Assembly: GCF_009467805.1 (NCBI RefSeq)
Contig: NZ_WIAY01000002.1
Coordinates: 62,001 to 126,000, forward strand
DNA length: 64,000 nt
Origin: Stenotrophomonas nematodicola
GTDB taxonomy: Bacteria; Pseudomonadota; Gammaproteobacteria; Xanthomonadales; Xanthomonadaceae
Reading direction: 5' to 3'
Positions 21,777 through 31,300 of this stretch are shown piece after piece (the stretch's first letter is position 1; every line of letters begins with the position of its first letter). Under the pieces are notes generated by a model. That model did not search any database and was not told the origin of the DNA. It saw nothing but the letters and a program-made list of their open reading frames with translations. The position numbers and the translations under genes are program-made.

Positions 21777-23756
21777 ATGGAACGCGTGGATACTGTCGAC
21801 TCCCCTGCTCCGTCTCCTGCAGCGCGCCGCTGGCGCCGTCCCGGCAAACGCGGGCAGCGCTGGTTGGCGATCCTGCTGTTTCTGTTCGCCGCGCTGCTGA
21901 TCCTCATCGCGCTGTGGGACTGGAACTGGTTCAAGGGACCGGTCGAGCGGGCGGTGCAGGCCAGGACCGGCCGTGCATTCCACATCAACGGCGACCTCGA
22001 CGTCGACCTCGGCCGCACTACCGTCATCCGCGGCGACCGCCTCACTTTCGCCAATGCAGCGTGGGCGAAGACCCCTCGGATGGCCACCGCCGATCGTGCC
22101 GAGATCGCCATCCGCGTCTGGCCACTTCTGCGCGGCGAGGTGCGCATTCCCGAAGTGCGCCTCACCCGGCCCGACCTGCTGCTGGAAACCGGCCCCGGCA
22201 AGGACACGCCCGGCAACTGGGATTTTCTCGGCCCGTCCACCGGCAACCCGCCGCAACTTCAGCGCCTGCTGGTTGACGACGGGCGTCTGCAGTTCATTGA
22301 TGCGGCCGGCAAAACCGATGTCCTGGTCGCGCTCAACAGCGGCAAACCCCGTCGCCAGGACAGCGCACCGCCCCTGCTGGTCAAGGGCAAGGGGCGCTGG
22401 AAGGGCAATCCCTTCTCCCTGGACGGCAACACCGAATCGCCGCTGGAACTGACCCACAGTGACCACCCGTTCCGCATCCACCTGGATGGCCGCGCCGGCG
22501 CCACCCATGCCATCGCCAGCGGCACGCTGACCAACCCGTTCGCGCTGCGCACCTTCGATCTGGAGTTGATGCTCAGCGGACAGGACATGGAAGACCTGTA
22601 TCCGCTGATCGGCCTGGCCATTCCCTCCACACCGCCGTATCGGCTCAAGGGGCGGCTCAAGCGCAACAACGATACCTGGCGCTACGAGAACTTCACCGGC
22701 ACCGCCGGCGACAGCGACCTCGGCGGTACCGCGCAGATCGATGTCGGCGGCGAGCGGCCGTTCCTGAAAGCCGATCTCGTGTCCAGACGACTGGACTTCG
22801 ACGATCTGGCCGGCTTCATCGGCGCGCCGCCGAAGACCGGCGCAGGGGAGTCGGCCAACGCCGAACAGAAAGCCGAAGCCGCCGCGCTGGCAGCGCGCGC
22901 CAAGGTGCTGCCCGGCACGCCGTACAACCTGACCAAGCTGCGCGCGATGGACGCCGACGTGCGGTGGAAGGCACAGCGCATCAACTCCCCGGTGCTGCCC
23001 CTGGATGACATGGATGCGCATCTCAAACTGGATGCGGGCCTGCTCCGCCTGGAGCCGCTGAATTTCGGCGTCGCCGGCGGCGACATCCGCAGCACCATCC
23101 GCCTGGATGCGCGCAGGGACACCATCGCCACCCGCCTGCAGGCTACCATCCGCAAGGTCCAGCTCGGCCGCCTGTTCCCCGATGCCAAGCTGGTCGAACA
23201 GGCCTCCGGCGGCATCAGCGGCAACGTCGACCTGGCCGGCACCGGCAACTCGGTGGCCGCAATGCTCGGCAGTTCGGATGGCAACGTCGGCGTGGCCATC
23301 GGGCGGGGCCATGTCGGCAACCTGATCATGGAGCTGGCCGGGCTGGACGTGGCCGAGTCCTTGAAATTCCTGTTCACCGGAGACAAACAGATCCCCCTGC
23401 GCTGCGGGTTCGGCGACTTCAGCGTGGGCAATGGCGTGATGCGCTCGCGTGCGCTGGCGCTGGATACCACCGACACCCTGATGGTCGGCGAAGGCACGGT
23501 CGACCTGAAACAGGAGCAGCTGGACCTGCTGCTGCGCCCGCGTCCGAAGGACATCAGCATCCTGGCGCTGCGCTCGCCGCTGCGTATCGGCGGTACCTTC
23601 AAGGACCCGTCGTTCCGTCCCGATTTCAAGGCGCTGGGCCTGCGGGGCGCGATCGCCCTGACCCTGGGCAGCATTACCCCGCCCGCCGCCCTGCTGGCGA
23701 CGATCGAAACCGGCCCGGGCAAGGACAGCGACTGCGGCGGGCACTACGCGAAGTGA
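21777..23756 (+). CDS. AsmA family inner-membrane-anchored protein
   Basis: 659 residues from the ATG at 21777; the 27 residues upstream in the same frame are not family-like. The N-terminal helix (RWLAILLFLFAALLILIALW, about 27-47) anchors it, with the bulk periplasmic. The AsmA signature follows: FKGPVERAVQARTGRAFHINGDLDVDL-type start, then beta-rich repeats and the C-terminal AsmA_2 part with GGISGNVDLAGTGNSVAAML and LRPRPKDISILALRSPLRIGG. The family resembles bridge-like lipid-transfer proteins and affects outer-membrane lipid content. Spacing to neighbours suggests a single-gene unit. Confidence 0.88.
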   Translation: MERVDTVDSPAPSPAARRWRRPGKRGQRWLAILLFLFAALLILIALWDWNWFKGPVERAVQARTGRAFHINGDLDVDLGRTTVIRGDRLTFANAAWAKTPRMATADRAEIAIRVWPLLRGEVRIPEVRLTRPDLLLETGPGKDTPGNWDFLGPSTGNPPQLQRLLVDDGRLQFIDAAGKTDVLVALNSGKPRRQDSAPPLLVKGKGRWKGNPFSLDGNTESPLELTHSDHPFRIHLDGRAGATHAIASGTLTNPFALRTFDLELMLSGQDMEDLYPLIGLAIPSTPPYRLKGRLKRNNDTWRYENFTGTAGDSDLGGTAQIDVGGERPFLKADLVSRRLDFDDLAGFIGAPPKTGAGESANAEQKAEAAALAARAKVLPGTPYNLTKLRAMDADVRWKAQRINSPVLPLDDMDAHLKLDAGLLRLEPLNFGVAGGDIRSTIRLDARRDTIATRLQATIRKVQLGRLFPDAKLVEQASGGISGNVDLAGTGNSVAAMLGSSDGNVGVAIGRGHVGNLIMELAGLDVAESLKFLFTGDKQIPLRCGFGDFSVGNGVMRSRALALDTTDTLMVGEGTVDLKQEQLDLLLRPRPKDISILALRSPLRIGGTFKDPSFRPDFKALGLRGAIALTLGSITPPAALLATIETGPGKDSDCGGHYAK

Positions 23757-23768
23757 GGCCTGCGGGGA

Positions 23769-23789
23769 GTACCGACCGGCGGTCGGCAC
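23769..23789. repeat. REP-like palindrome between convergent asmA and CBS gene
   Basis: GTACCGACC, GGC, GGTCGGCAC: nine-base arms with one mismatch, in a short convergent gap. The core is the same as the GTAG elements at 36 kb, but the head reads GTAC. Confidence 0.6.
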
Positions 23790-23812
23790 CCTCCCTTCCC
23801 TACCGGGGGCGG

Positions 23813-24244
23813 TCAGCCGGCGACGATGTACTGCTGCAGCTGATCCAGCTTCTGCGCCTGCTCGTCGATCACCGACTTGACCAGGTCGCCGATCGAGATC
23901 ACGCCGAGAACGCCGCTCCCGTCCACCACCGGCAGGTGCCGGATGCGGTAATCGGTGACCAGTTGCAGACAGTGTTCGACCTGCTCGGACGGCGCCACAG
24001 TGATCACCTTGGCGGTCATGATCTCGCTGACCGGGGTGGTGTGGGACGAGCGCTCGTGGAGCACGATCTTGCGCGCGTAATCGCGCTCGGACAGGATGCC
24101 GACCAGCCGCCGGCCCTCCATCACCAATACCGCACCGATGCCCTTCTCGGCCATCAGCCGGATCGCTTCGATCACCGCCGTGTCCGGGGCAACCGCGAAA
24201 ACCTCAGGGGACTTGCCTTCCAACAGCTGTCGAACCGTGGTCAT
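23813..24244 (-). CDS. Protein with two CBS domains
   Basis: 143 residues from the ATG at 24244. Essentially a Bateman module: CBS1 about 8-65 (SPEVFAVAPDTAVIEAIRLM ... RRLVGILSERDYARKI) and CBS2 about 75-135 (ITVAPSEQVEHCLQLVTDYRIRHLPVV ... VLGVISIGDLVKSVI). Stand-alone CBS pairs bind adenine nucleotides and act as energy sensors; the partner is unknown. Its start lies inside the end of the glycosyltransferase gene (41-bp overlap in another frame), so the two are probably co-transcribed. Confidence 0.9.
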   Translation of the reverse strand: MTTVRQLLEGKSPEVFAVAPDTAVIEAIRLMAEKGIGAVLVMEGRRLVGILSERDYARKIVLHERSSHTTPVSEIMTAKVITVAPSEQVEHCLQLVTDYRIRHLPVVDGSGVLGVISIGDLVKSVIDEQAQKLDQLQQYIVAG

Positions 24245-25223
24245 GGCCTTGCTCTCCACCGACGGGATGCGCTGCCGAGTCTGCCACGATCGGCGCCTGC
24301 CAGGTGTCAACCAGATACAGCGGCCGCTGTTTGGACTCCTCGTACAGCCGCCCCAGGTACTCGCCGATCAGCCCCAGCGCGATCAGCTGCACGCCGCCCA
24401 GGAACAGGATCACCGCCATCATCGTCGGCCAGCCGGCCACCCGGTCGCCGTACAGCGCCGCCTTGGTCACCACCACCAGCGCGAACAGGAAGGCGAAGCT
24501 CGCCGCCGCCAGCCCCAGGTAAGTGGTCACCCGCAGCGGCGCGGTGGAGAAGCCGGTAATCCCTTCCAGCGCGAAGTTCCACAACCGCCACAGGCCGAAC
24601 TTGCTGTCGCCCACCAGCCGGGCATGGCGGTGGTAGGGCACCGCCTTGCGACGGAAACCGACCCAGCCGAACAGCCCCTTCATGAACCGGTGGCGCTCGC
24701 GCAACTGGCGCAGGGCCTGCAGCGCCCGCGGCGACAGCAGCCGGAAGTCACCGGTGTCGGCCGGGATCGGCGTCTTCGACAACCGTCCGATCACCCGGTA
24801 GAACGCCGCGGCGGTGGCGCGCTTGATCCAGCCTTCGCCATCACGCGCCAGCCGGGTGCCATAGATGTTGTCGTACCCCTCCCGCCACAGCGCCACGAAG
24901 GCGGGGATCAACTCCGGCGGGTCCTGGCCATCGGCGTCGAGGATCATCACCGCGCCGCTGTCGACAAAGTCCAGTCCCGCGGTCAGCGCCGCCTCCTTGC
25001 CGAAGTTGCGCGACAGCCGCAGCACGCCGACCCGGGGGTCCTGCGCGGCCAGCGCTTCCATCACCGCCCAGGTCGCGTCGTGGCTGCCGTCGTCCACATA
25101 CAGGATGCGCCCATCGATGCCGTCCAGGGTGTCGAGCACGGCGCACAGGCGCGGGTGCAGCAACGGCAGCGCCTGCGCCTCGTCGTGCGCGGCAATGACA
25201 ACGGTGAGGCGATCGGCAGGCAT
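24204..25223 (-). CDS. GtrB-like family 2 glycosyltransferase, membrane-anchored
   Basis: 339 residues. GT-A fold of GT2: VVIAAHDEAQALPLL, LYVDDGSHDATW, ILDADGQDPPELIP (DxD-type metal site) and the acceptor-side LSRNFGKEAALTAGL. Two hydrophobic helices near the C-terminus (about 240-310) place it with the GtrB/DPM1 class, which loads a sugar onto undecaprenyl phosphate at the inner leaflet. Sugar and final acceptor are unknown; no flippase or O-antigen cluster is adjacent. The C-terminal tail overlaps the CBS gene. Confidence 0.88.
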   Translation of the reverse strand: MPADRLTVVIAAHDEAQALPLLHPRLCAVLDTLDGIDGRILYVDDGSHDATWAVMEALAAQDPRVGVLRLSRNFGKEAALTAGLDFVDSGAVMILDADGQDPPELIPAFVALWREGYDNIYGTRLARDGEGWIKRATAAAFYRVIGRLSKTPIPADTGDFRLLSPRALQALRQLRERHRFMKGLFGWVGFRRKAVPYHRHARLVGDSKFGLWRLWNFALEGITGFSTAPLRVTTYLGLAAASFAFLFALVVVTKAALYGDRVAGWPTMMAVILFLGGVQLIALGLIGEYLGRLYEESKQRPLYLVDTWQAPIVADSAAHPVGGEQGHDHGSTAVGRQVP

Positions 25224-25261
25224 GGTGACGATTGTACGGGGCCGCCCGTCGGCACGGACCG

Positions 25262-26014
25262 TCACGGTTCCTCGGCCAGATAGCCCTGCCCGCCCAACTG
25301 GCGCGCCTGGCGCTGGATCCAGGCAGCGCGTCGCTGCACATAGGGGCCGGGGCGGGCCGCGTTGTAGCGCCGGGGGGCGGGCAGAACCGCCGCCAGCCGC
25401 GCGCTCTCCGCCGGGCTCAACCGGGCGGCGTCCTTGTTCCAGAACTGCCGCGACGCCGCCTGCGCACCGTAGATGCCGTCGCCGAATTCGGCGATGTTGG
25501 CGTACACCTCCAGGATCCGCGATTTCGGCCAGAGCGCTTCGATCAGCAGCGTGTACCAGACCTCCAGGCCCTTGCGCACCCAGCTGCGGCCCTGCCACAG
25601 GAACAGGTTCTTGGCGACCTGCTGGCTGATCGTGCTTGCCCCCCGCAGCCGCCCGCCGCGGGCGTTGTGATCGCGCGCCTTCTCGATCGCCTGCAGGTCG
25701 AAGCCGTTGTGAACGGGGAAGCGCTGGTCTTCGGCGGCCACCAGGGAAATCGGCAGGCTCGGCGCCATCTGGTCCAGGTCGCGCCACTGGTAGTGCAGGC
25801 GGTAGTCCCAGTCACGCTGGCTCAACGCCTCGCCATAGCGCCACATCATCACCGTGGACACCGGCGGGTCCAGGAAGCGCAGCAGCACCACCTGCAGGAC
25901 CGTGATGGCCACGAACAGGACAGGCAGCCAGAGCAGGCGTTTCCAGCGCCAACGCCGCGCGCGCGGTGGATCCAGGCCCGGGTCGGCCTTGTGGTTGCTG
26001 CGCTCTGCCCCCAT
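25262..26014 (-). CDS. mtgA: Monofunctional biosynthetic peptidoglycan transglycosylase
   Basis: 250 residues from the ATG at 26014. It polymerises lipid II glycan chains. A cytoplasmic tail and one membrane helix ([19 protein letters not shown], about 27-46) precede a GT51 domain. Motif 1 is [17 protein letters not shown] with the catalytic Glu. Motif 2 is [21 protein letters not shown]. Then [43 protein letters not shown] segments follow, the last with its second Glu. There is no transpeptidase domain, as expected for MtgA. It diverges from hslO. Confidence 0.95.
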   Translation of the reverse strand: MGAERSNHKADPGLDPPRARRWRWKRLLWLPVLFVAITVLQVVLLRFLDPPVSTVMMWRYGEALSQRDWDYRLHYQWRDLDQMAPSLPISLVAAEDQRFPVHNGFDLQAIEKARDHNARGGRLRGASTISQQVAKNLFLWQGRSWVRKGLEVWYTLLIEALWPKSRILEVYANIAEFGDGIYGAQAASRQFWNKDAARLSPAESARLAAVLPAPRRYNAARPGPYVQRRAAWIQRQARQLGGQGYLAEEP

Positions 26015-26093
26015 TAGTGGTGCATCCTCTGCTTGCACGGTTGTCGGCGCATTATCCGGCAACTGCCCCTCCTTTCGCGCAGCCTTCGAACCG

Positions 26094-26990
26094 ATGACCC
26101 ACACCACCGACACCCTGACCCGTTTCCTGCTTCCCGATGCCGGCGTGCGTGGCGTCCACGTCAAGCTCCAGGCGTCCTGGCGGGACATCCTCGCCCCGGC
26201 CAGCTATCCGGCCAACGCCACCGAACTGCTCGGCCAGGCCAGCGTCGCCTCGGCCCTGTTCACCGGCCACACCAAGGTCGACGGGCGCCTGTCGATCCAG
26301 CTGCGCAGCAGTACCGCAATGCGCACTCTGTTCGCCGAATGCACTGCGGCGGGCACCCTGCGCGGCATCGTGCAGCTGGCCGACGGCGGTGACGACGCCC
26401 CGCGCGACCTGACCGCCCTGGGCGATGACGCCCTGCTGGCCATCACCATCGAGAACCCGGGCCTGGACCCGCGCGAACCGCAGCGCTACCAGAGCCTGGT
26501 CGGTCTGACCGCGCCCAGCCTGGACGAAGCCTTCGAGGACTATTTCCACCAGTCCGAGCAGCTGCCCACGCGCCTGCTGCTGGCCGCCGATGGCGACCGC
26601 GCCGCCGGCCTGCTGCTGCAGAAGCTGCCCGGCGACCAGGGCGACGACGACGGCTGGTCGCGGGCCAGCGCGCTGTTCGAGACCCTGGGCAGACAGGAGC
26701 TGCTGGAGGTGGGCCCGGAAGACCTGGTGCATCGCCTGTTCCACGAAGAGGCACCGGAACTGCTGGCGCAGCGCCCCCTGCGCTTTGACTGTTCGTGCTC
26801 GCGCGAGCGGGTGCAGGGAATGCTGATCTCGCTGGGCGAGACCGAAGCCCGGGCGGCGGCCGAACCCACGGGCGCGGTGGAGATCCGATGCGAATTCTGT
26901 GGACGGGAATATCACTTTCCGTTGACGGAATTGGACATACTGTTCAGCGAGCCGACGGCCACGTCGCCGGCACCTGAACGTCTTCAGTAA
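26094..26990 (+). CDS. hslO: Hsp33 redox-regulated chaperonin
   Basis: 298 residues. A cytoplasmic holdase activated by oxidative unfolding. N-terminal substrate-binding domain with [16 protein letters not shown] and an RGI/QLADG core segment. The C-terminal zinc centre has Cys pairs [10 protein letters not shown] and [10 protein letters not shown], the expected CxC and CxxC. Its start at 26094 is 79 bases from the divergent mtgA start. Confidence 0.96.
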   Translation: MTHTTDTLTRFLLPDAGVRGVHVKLQASWRDILAPASYPANATELLGQASVASALFTGHTKVDGRLSIQLRSSTAMRTLFAECTAAGTLRGIVQLADGGDDAPRDLTALGDDALLAITIENPGLDPREPQRYQSLVGLTAPSLDEAFEDYFHQSEQLPTRLLLAADGDRAAGLLLQKLPGDQGDDDGWSRASALFETLGRQELLEVGPEDLVHRLFHEEAPELLAQRPLRFDCSCSRERVQGMLISLGETEARAAAEPTGAVEIRCEFCGREYHFPLTELDILFSEPTATSPAPERLQ

Positions 26991-27026
26991 TCGACGCACG
27001 AGTTTTGTTCTGGGGAGAACCAAGAC

Positions 27027-27055
27027 TTGTTAAGAAATCATAAACACCCTAGGAT
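27027..27055 (+). promoter_or_regulatory. Promoter of the 27.1-kb secreted protein gene
   Basis: TTGTTA (27027-27032), exactly 17 bases, then TAGGAT (27050-27055). This is in a locally AT-rich stretch and gives a leader of about 48 bases. Confidence 0.6.
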
Positions 27056-27109
27056 CGGTGTCCCGCCTCGGCGGGAACTTGTGCTCATTGCCGCTGTCTG
27101 AGAGTTCCC

Positions 27110-27967
27110 ATGCGTGCCCTTCTGCGTCTACCGCTTGCCCTGATGATCGCCCTGACCGCGATCCCGGGCGCGTATGCGCAGTCCAAGGGCAAGCAGGACA
27201 GCACGGTGCTGCCGATCTGGAACAAGGGCAGTGGCAAGGTCGAGGCGCTGCTGTACCTGGAGCCCACCGGTGAGCAAAGTGTCGGCGCCCGCTGGCACTT
27301 CGGCCGCAGCTCGCTCGACGCCGCCTTCGGGTTGTCCTCGGGCGATTCGCTGGGCCTGCTGTGCAACAGCAGCCGCGGCACCAGCATCAGCGGCCTGGCC
27401 AGCCACTGCATGCTTGCCAGCCTCGGTGACGATGACGACACCTCCCTGTCGCGCCGGGTCACTGGCACGGCAGCCTTCAACCGTCCCGGTGGCCGCCTCG
27501 GCATCACCGCCGGCAGCGGCCGCGACACCTTGCCGGCATGGTTGGCAGGGCCGAACAAATCCCCGGCGATGCGCGCCGAACAGAACGACCTGACCGTGTT
27601 CGGCCAGAAGAACATCGGCCGCGAGGGGTTTGTGTCCATTGGCGGCACCTATGCCAAAGCGCGCCTGGTGCCGTTGTCCGACATGTCTCCCGCCCTGGTG
27701 GACCGCTGGGACAGCAAGAGCCTGACCATCGGTGCAGGCTATGGCAATTTCAGCGGGAACATCATCGGCCGGGTGGTCGATGTCCCCGGCCAGCCCGGCA
27801 AATGGGAAGGGCTGGGCGTCGGCCTGACCTGGCGCACGCCGTGGAGCGGCCAGCTGACCGTCGGCGCCGAAAACGTCATCACCCGGGGCAAGAACCCCTT
27901 CGCGCCGCGCAACGAGAGCACCGAAGAGGGCACCGTCCCGTACGTACGCTACGAGCAGGATCTCTGA
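27110..27967 (+). CDS. Conserved secreted protein of unknown function, possibly a small outer-membrane beta-barrel
   Basis: 285 residues, not assigned to a named family. The signal peptide is MRALLRLPLALMIALTAIPGAYAQ. The mature part has many short alternating strands rich in Gly and aromatic residues (VSIGGTYAKARLVPL, LTIGAGYGNFSGNIIG, EGLGVGLTWRTPWSGQLTVGAENV) and ends in an aromatic/hydrophobic residue pattern, YVRYEQDL. This resembles a small barrel or outer-membrane-associated protein. Two Cys (LLCNSS and SHCML) could form a disulfide. It has its own promoter and terminator, so is monocistronic. Confidence 0.75.
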   Translation: MRALLRLPLALMIALTAIPGAYAQSKGKQDSTVLPIWNKGSGKVEALLYLEPTGEQSVGARWHFGRSSLDAAFGLSSGDSLGLLCNSSRGTSISGLASHCMLASLGDDDDTSLSRRVTGTAAFNRPGGRLGITAGSGRDTLPAWLAGPNKSPAMRAEQNDLTVFGQKNIGREGFVSIGGTYAKARLVPLSDMSPALVDRWDSKSLTIGAGYGNFSGNIIGRVVDVPGQPGKWEGLGVGLTWRTPWSGQLTVGAENVITRGKNPFAPRNESTEEGTVPYVRYEQDL

Positions 27968-27993
27968 TCCCCCCGACAGCGGGCATCGCCCAA

Positions 27994-28023
27994 CAAAAAA
28001 CGCGCCCACCGGCGCGTTTTTTG
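27994..28023. terminator. Intrinsic terminator, T-run on both strands
   Basis: AAAAAACGCGCC, CACC, GGCGCGTTTTTT: a strong stem flanked by A6 and T6, ending the secreted-protein transcript. Confidence 0.9.
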
Positions 28024-28148
28024 TGCCTGCGCGTCCCGAGGGGGGCTGGGCTGCCTCCCTTGCCGACCGGCGATAGCGGCTCGATGGGAGACGTTCGCAT
28101 TCATGCCATAGCGCGTCTGAACTGAATAGGAACCTTGATACATTCGGT

Positions 28149-28160
28149 GACAAATTTGTC
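28149..28160. promoter_or_regulatory. 12-base perfect palindrome upstream of the TonB receptor gene
   Basis: GACAAATTTGTC, in an AT-richer part of the 439-bp gap (27968-28406). Apart from the terminator, this gap holds the palindromes listed here and a tentative promoter, and no gene was seen. Confidence 0.4.
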
Positions 28161-28262
28161 GTCGAATTTTCATCACACAGCCTTAATGATTGAGGCCGGA
28201 ATCGCGATCTGTCTCACCAAGCCATTGTTTTACATGTAACTTTTCAAACTTCACGCCGTCCA

Positions 28263-28280
28263 CATCGTTTGTTAACGATG
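28263..28280. promoter_or_regulatory. Inverted repeat, candidate operator of the TonB receptor gene
   Basis: CATCGTT, TGTT, AACGATG: perfect seven-base arms, ending two bases before a tentative -35. The size and symmetry suit a LacI- or GntR-class regulator; none is encoded nearby. Confidence 0.45.
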
Positions 28281-28281
28281 C

Positions 28282-28310
28282 TTTAATTCTTTGGAATCCG
28301 CAGTTACTAT
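28282..28310 (+). promoter_or_regulatory. Tentative promoter of the TonB receptor gene
   Basis: TTTAAT (28282-28287), 17 bases, TACTAT (28305-28310). Both hexamers are partial matches. The leader would be about 90 bases, ending in the strong Shine-Dalgarno GGAGAGAGAG just before the ATG. Confidence 0.35.
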
Positions 28311-28406
28311 CGAGTCAGCCTCGTGGTCTTTGAAGCGCCCTTTCGCTTCGCCACAGGCAGACACCCCAGTGAAGTACCCAAGATTCCCCTTGGAGAGAGA
28401 GAGCAA

Positions 28407-31166
28407 ATGAACGTTAAGTCCAACCCGCTGCGTGATGCAGTGGTGGTCGCGCTGATCGCGTCCGCCGCTGTTTCCACCGCGCAGGCGCAGGAAGCCGCCA
28501 ACCCGACCAACCTGGACCGCATCTCGGTTACCGGTTCGCGCATCAAGAGCACCGACGTCGAGACCTCGCAGCCGGTCCTGAGCCTGAGCCGTGCCGACAT
28601 CGAAAAGCAGGGCGTCACCTCCGTGGCCGACATCCTGCAGCGCATCTCCGCCAGCGGCGCTGCCCTGAACCGTACGTACAACAACGGCGGCGACGGCAGC
28701 TCGGGCATCAGCCTGCGCAACCTCGGCAGCGAGCGCACCCTGGTGCTGGTCAACGGCCGTCGCTGGACCACCGGCATCACCGGCAGCGTCGACCTGAACA
28801 CCATCCCGACCGCGATGGTCGAGCGTATCGACATCCTGAAGGATGGCGCCTCGACGATCTACGGCTCGGACGCCATCGCCGGCGTGGTCAACATCATCTT
28901 GAAGAACAACTTCGATGGTGCCGAAGCCAACGTCTACAAGGGCCAGTACAGCCAGGGCGACGGCGAGCGCGACGCCTATGACTTCACCCTGGGCACCACC
29001 ACCGACCGCGCATCGCTGATGCTGGGCGCTTCCTACGTCAAGGAAGGCAAGGTCATGGCCGGTGACCGTGCGATCTCCGCCGGTGGCCCGCCGTTCTTCA
29101 GCGGCCAGAGCACCACCGGCGTGCCGGGCTCGTACATCCGCAACGGCGACCGCTACGTGATCCTCAACGGCGTGGAAACCCTGTTCGATTCGGACATCCA
29201 CGGCTACAACACCTCGCCGGACAACTACCTGCTGACCCCGCAGGAACGCACCTCGCTGTTCGCGACCGGCTCGTACAACCTCACCGACAACATCACCTTC
29301 AAGACCGAAGCGCTGTACAACGAGCGCAAGTCCGAGCAGCTGCTCGCGGCGATGCCGGTGACCGGCCAGCGCCTCAGCGCCAACAGCATGTACAACCCGT
29401 ACGGCGTTGACCTGACCAGCGTTGCCCGCCGCTTCAACGAAACCGGCGGCCGTTCGTTCAACCAGAACGTCAAGAACTGGCACTTCTACGGTGGCTTCGA
29501 AGGCTTCTTCGAATTCGCCGGCCGCACCTTCGACTGGGATGCCGGTTACCGCTACGACAAGACCGACGAGAACGTGCTGACCTACGGCCTGTTCAACCGT
29601 GCCAACCTGGCGAACGCCTACGGCCCGTCGGAAATGCGCGACGGCAAGCCGGTCTGCGTCACCGCACCGGGCGGCGCCGTGATCGCCGACTGCGTGCCGG
29701 TCAACCCGCTGGGTCCGGAAGGCTCGATCTCGCAGGACGCGATCAACTACACCGCCTTCACTGCGCACGACTCGTCGGCCCTGGTCTCGAAGGGTTACTA
29801 CGCCAACATCTCCGGCACCATCGTGCCGCTGCCGGCCGGTGACCTGGCCTTCGCTGCCGGTTACGAATACCGCAAGGAAAGCGGCCAGTTCGATCCGGAT
29901 GCGTTCATCGCTTCGGGCCTCAGCACCGGCAACGGCGCCAAGCCGACCAAGGGTGGCTACGACCTGGACGAGGTCTACCTGGAACTGTCGATCCCGGTGC
30001 TGGCTGACCTGCCGGGCGCCAAGCTGCTCGACTTCAGCGCCGCAACGCGCTACTCGAAGTTCAGCAACTTCGGCAACACCACCAACAACAAGTTTGGCTT
30101 CCGCTGGAAGCCGATCGACGACCTGATGCTGCGCGGCAACTACTCCGAAGGCTTCCGCGCACCGAGCATCAACGACCTGTACGCAGGCGATGCCGATTCG
30201 TTCGAAACCTTCGTTGATCCCTGCTCCCTGCACAGCGGCCGCCGTTCCGGCGCGATCGCCCAGCGTTGCGCCGACGAAGGCGTGCCGGGCAACTTCGTGC
30301 AGCCGGGTGGCGGCAGCGGTGGTCGTCAGGGTCCGGAAGCCTTCACCTGGACCTCCAACGACAACCTGCAGCCGGAAACCTCGACCAGCAAGACGCTGGG
30401 CCTGGTGTGGAGCCCGAGCTTCGTGTCCGGCCTGAACGTGACGCTGGACTGGTGGCAGATCGAAGTTGAGAACGCGATCACCCGTCCGGACATCCAGGAC
30501 ATCGTGAACTACTGCTACACCGGTTCGGCACAGCAGCAGGCCGTTTACTGCCCGCTGATCACCCGCGATCCGACCTACGGCACCGCCGTGCAGAACTACG
30601 CCATCACCAACGTGCGCATGCCGCTGCTGAACCTGGCCTCGTACAACGTGGAAGGCTGGGACCTGGGCATCGCCTACCGTCTGCCGGAAACCAGCTTCGG
30701 CCAGTTCAGCATCAACCTGGATGCGACCTACCTGAGCAAGTGGGAGACCAAGGCGACCGCCGATGCAGTGGCTGATGGCCGTCAGGGCAACTACCTGAAC
30801 CAGGATCCGTACTGGCGCATCCGTGGCAACCTGTACGTCGACTGGAGCTTCAAGGACTTCGGCGTCAACTACGGCCTGCGTTACAAGTCGGGCATGAAGG
30901 AAGAATGCCCCTTCGATCCGGATGAAGATCCCGTTGCGTTCGCCTACTGCTCCGACGGAGCGGCTGGCAACTACATCGGCGCCACCACGTACCACGACAT
31001 CCAGTTCCGCTACAACACCCCGTGGAACGGCACCATCAACGTGGGCGTGAACAACCTGTGGGACAAGCAGCCGCCGACCTCGTACGTCGTGGCCTACAAC
31101 ATGTTCGACCCGCAGTACGACCTGCCGGGCCGCTACATGTACATGCAGTACAAGCAGAAGTTCTGA
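28407..31166 (+). CDS. TonB-dependent outer-membrane receptor
   Basis: 919 residues from the ATG at 28407, chosen for the GGAGAGAGAG ribosome site and the signal peptide ending AVSTAQAQ. TonB-box region LDRISVTGSRI, then the plug domain (SRADIEKQGVTSVADILQRI, SLRNLGSERTLVLVNGRRW, VERIDILKDGASTIYGSDAIAGVVNIILK), then a 22-strand barrel ending in YMYMQYKQKF with a terminal Phe. It imports a substrate across the outer membrane with TonB energy. The substrate is not evident; xanthomonads use many such receptors for oligosaccharides and peptides as well as iron. Codon use is strongly biased to optimal codons, suggesting high expression. It stands alone with its own terminator. Confidence 0.95.
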   Translation: MNVKSNPLRDAVVVALIASAAVSTAQAQEAANPTNLDRISVTGSRIKSTDVETSQPVLSLSRADIEKQGVTSVADILQRISASGAALNRTYNNGGDGSSGISLRNLGSERTLVLVNGRRWTTGITGSVDLNTIPTAMVERIDILKDGASTIYGSDAIAGVVNIILKNNFDGAEANVYKGQYSQGDGERDAYDFTLGTTTDRASLMLGASYVKEGKVMAGDRAISAGGPPFFSGQSTTGVPGSYIRNGDRYVILNGVETLFDSDIHGYNTSPDNYLLTPQERTSLFATGSYNLTDNITFKTEALYNERKSEQLLAAMPVTGQRLSANSMYNPYGVDLTSVARRFNETGGRSFNQNVKNWHFYGGFEGFFEFAGRTFDWDAGYRYDKTDENVLTYGLFNRANLANAYGPSEMRDGKPVCVTAPGGAVIADCVPVNPLGPEGSISQDAINYTAFTAHDSSALVSKGYYANISGTIVPLPAGDLAFAAGYEYRKESGQFDPDAFIASGLSTGNGAKPTKGGYDLDEVYLELSIPVLADLPGAKLLDFSAATRYSKFSNFGNTTNNKFGFRWKPIDDLMLRGNYSEGFRAPSINDLYAGDADSFETFVDPCSLHSGRRSGAIAQRCADEGVPGNFVQPGGGSGGRQGPEAFTWTSNDNLQPETSTSKTLGLVWSPSFVSGLNVTLDWWQIEVENAITRPDIQDIVNYCYTGSAQQQAVYCPLITRDPTYGTAVQNYAITNVRMPLLNLASYNVEGWDLGIAYRLPETSFGQFSINLDATYLSKWETKATADAVADGRQGNYLNQDPYWRIRGNLYVDWSFKDFGVNYGLRYKSGMKEECPFDPDEDPVAFAYCSDGAAGNYIGATTYHDIQFRYNTPWNGTINVGVNNLWDKQPPTSYVVAYNMFDPQYDLPGRYMYMQYKQKF

Positions 31167-31194
31167 TCGATCCACTGATCGGTACCTGATGCAG

Positions 31195-31218
31195 CAACGG
31201 CCCCGAAAGGGGCCGTTG
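31195..31218 (+). terminator. Terminator-like hairpin of the TonB receptor transcript
   Basis: CAACGGCCCC, GAAA, GGGGCCGTTG: a ten-base perfect stem with a GNRA tetraloop, followed by TCGTTTG, a short T-poor tail. Confidence 0.8.
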
Positions 31219-31250
31219 TCGTTTGCGCTGCCGGAGACCGTGCGCGCATG

Positions 31251-31276
31251 AAAAAGGCCGCGTTTCCGCGGCCTTC
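31251..31276 (-). terminator. Intrinsic terminator of the tetR transcript
   Basis: AAGGCCGCG, TTTC, CGCGGCCTT; read on the minus strand the stem runs into TTTTT. Confidence 0.85.
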
Positions 31277-31300
31277 TGGTGTTCTCGCCCGCAGCGCCGA

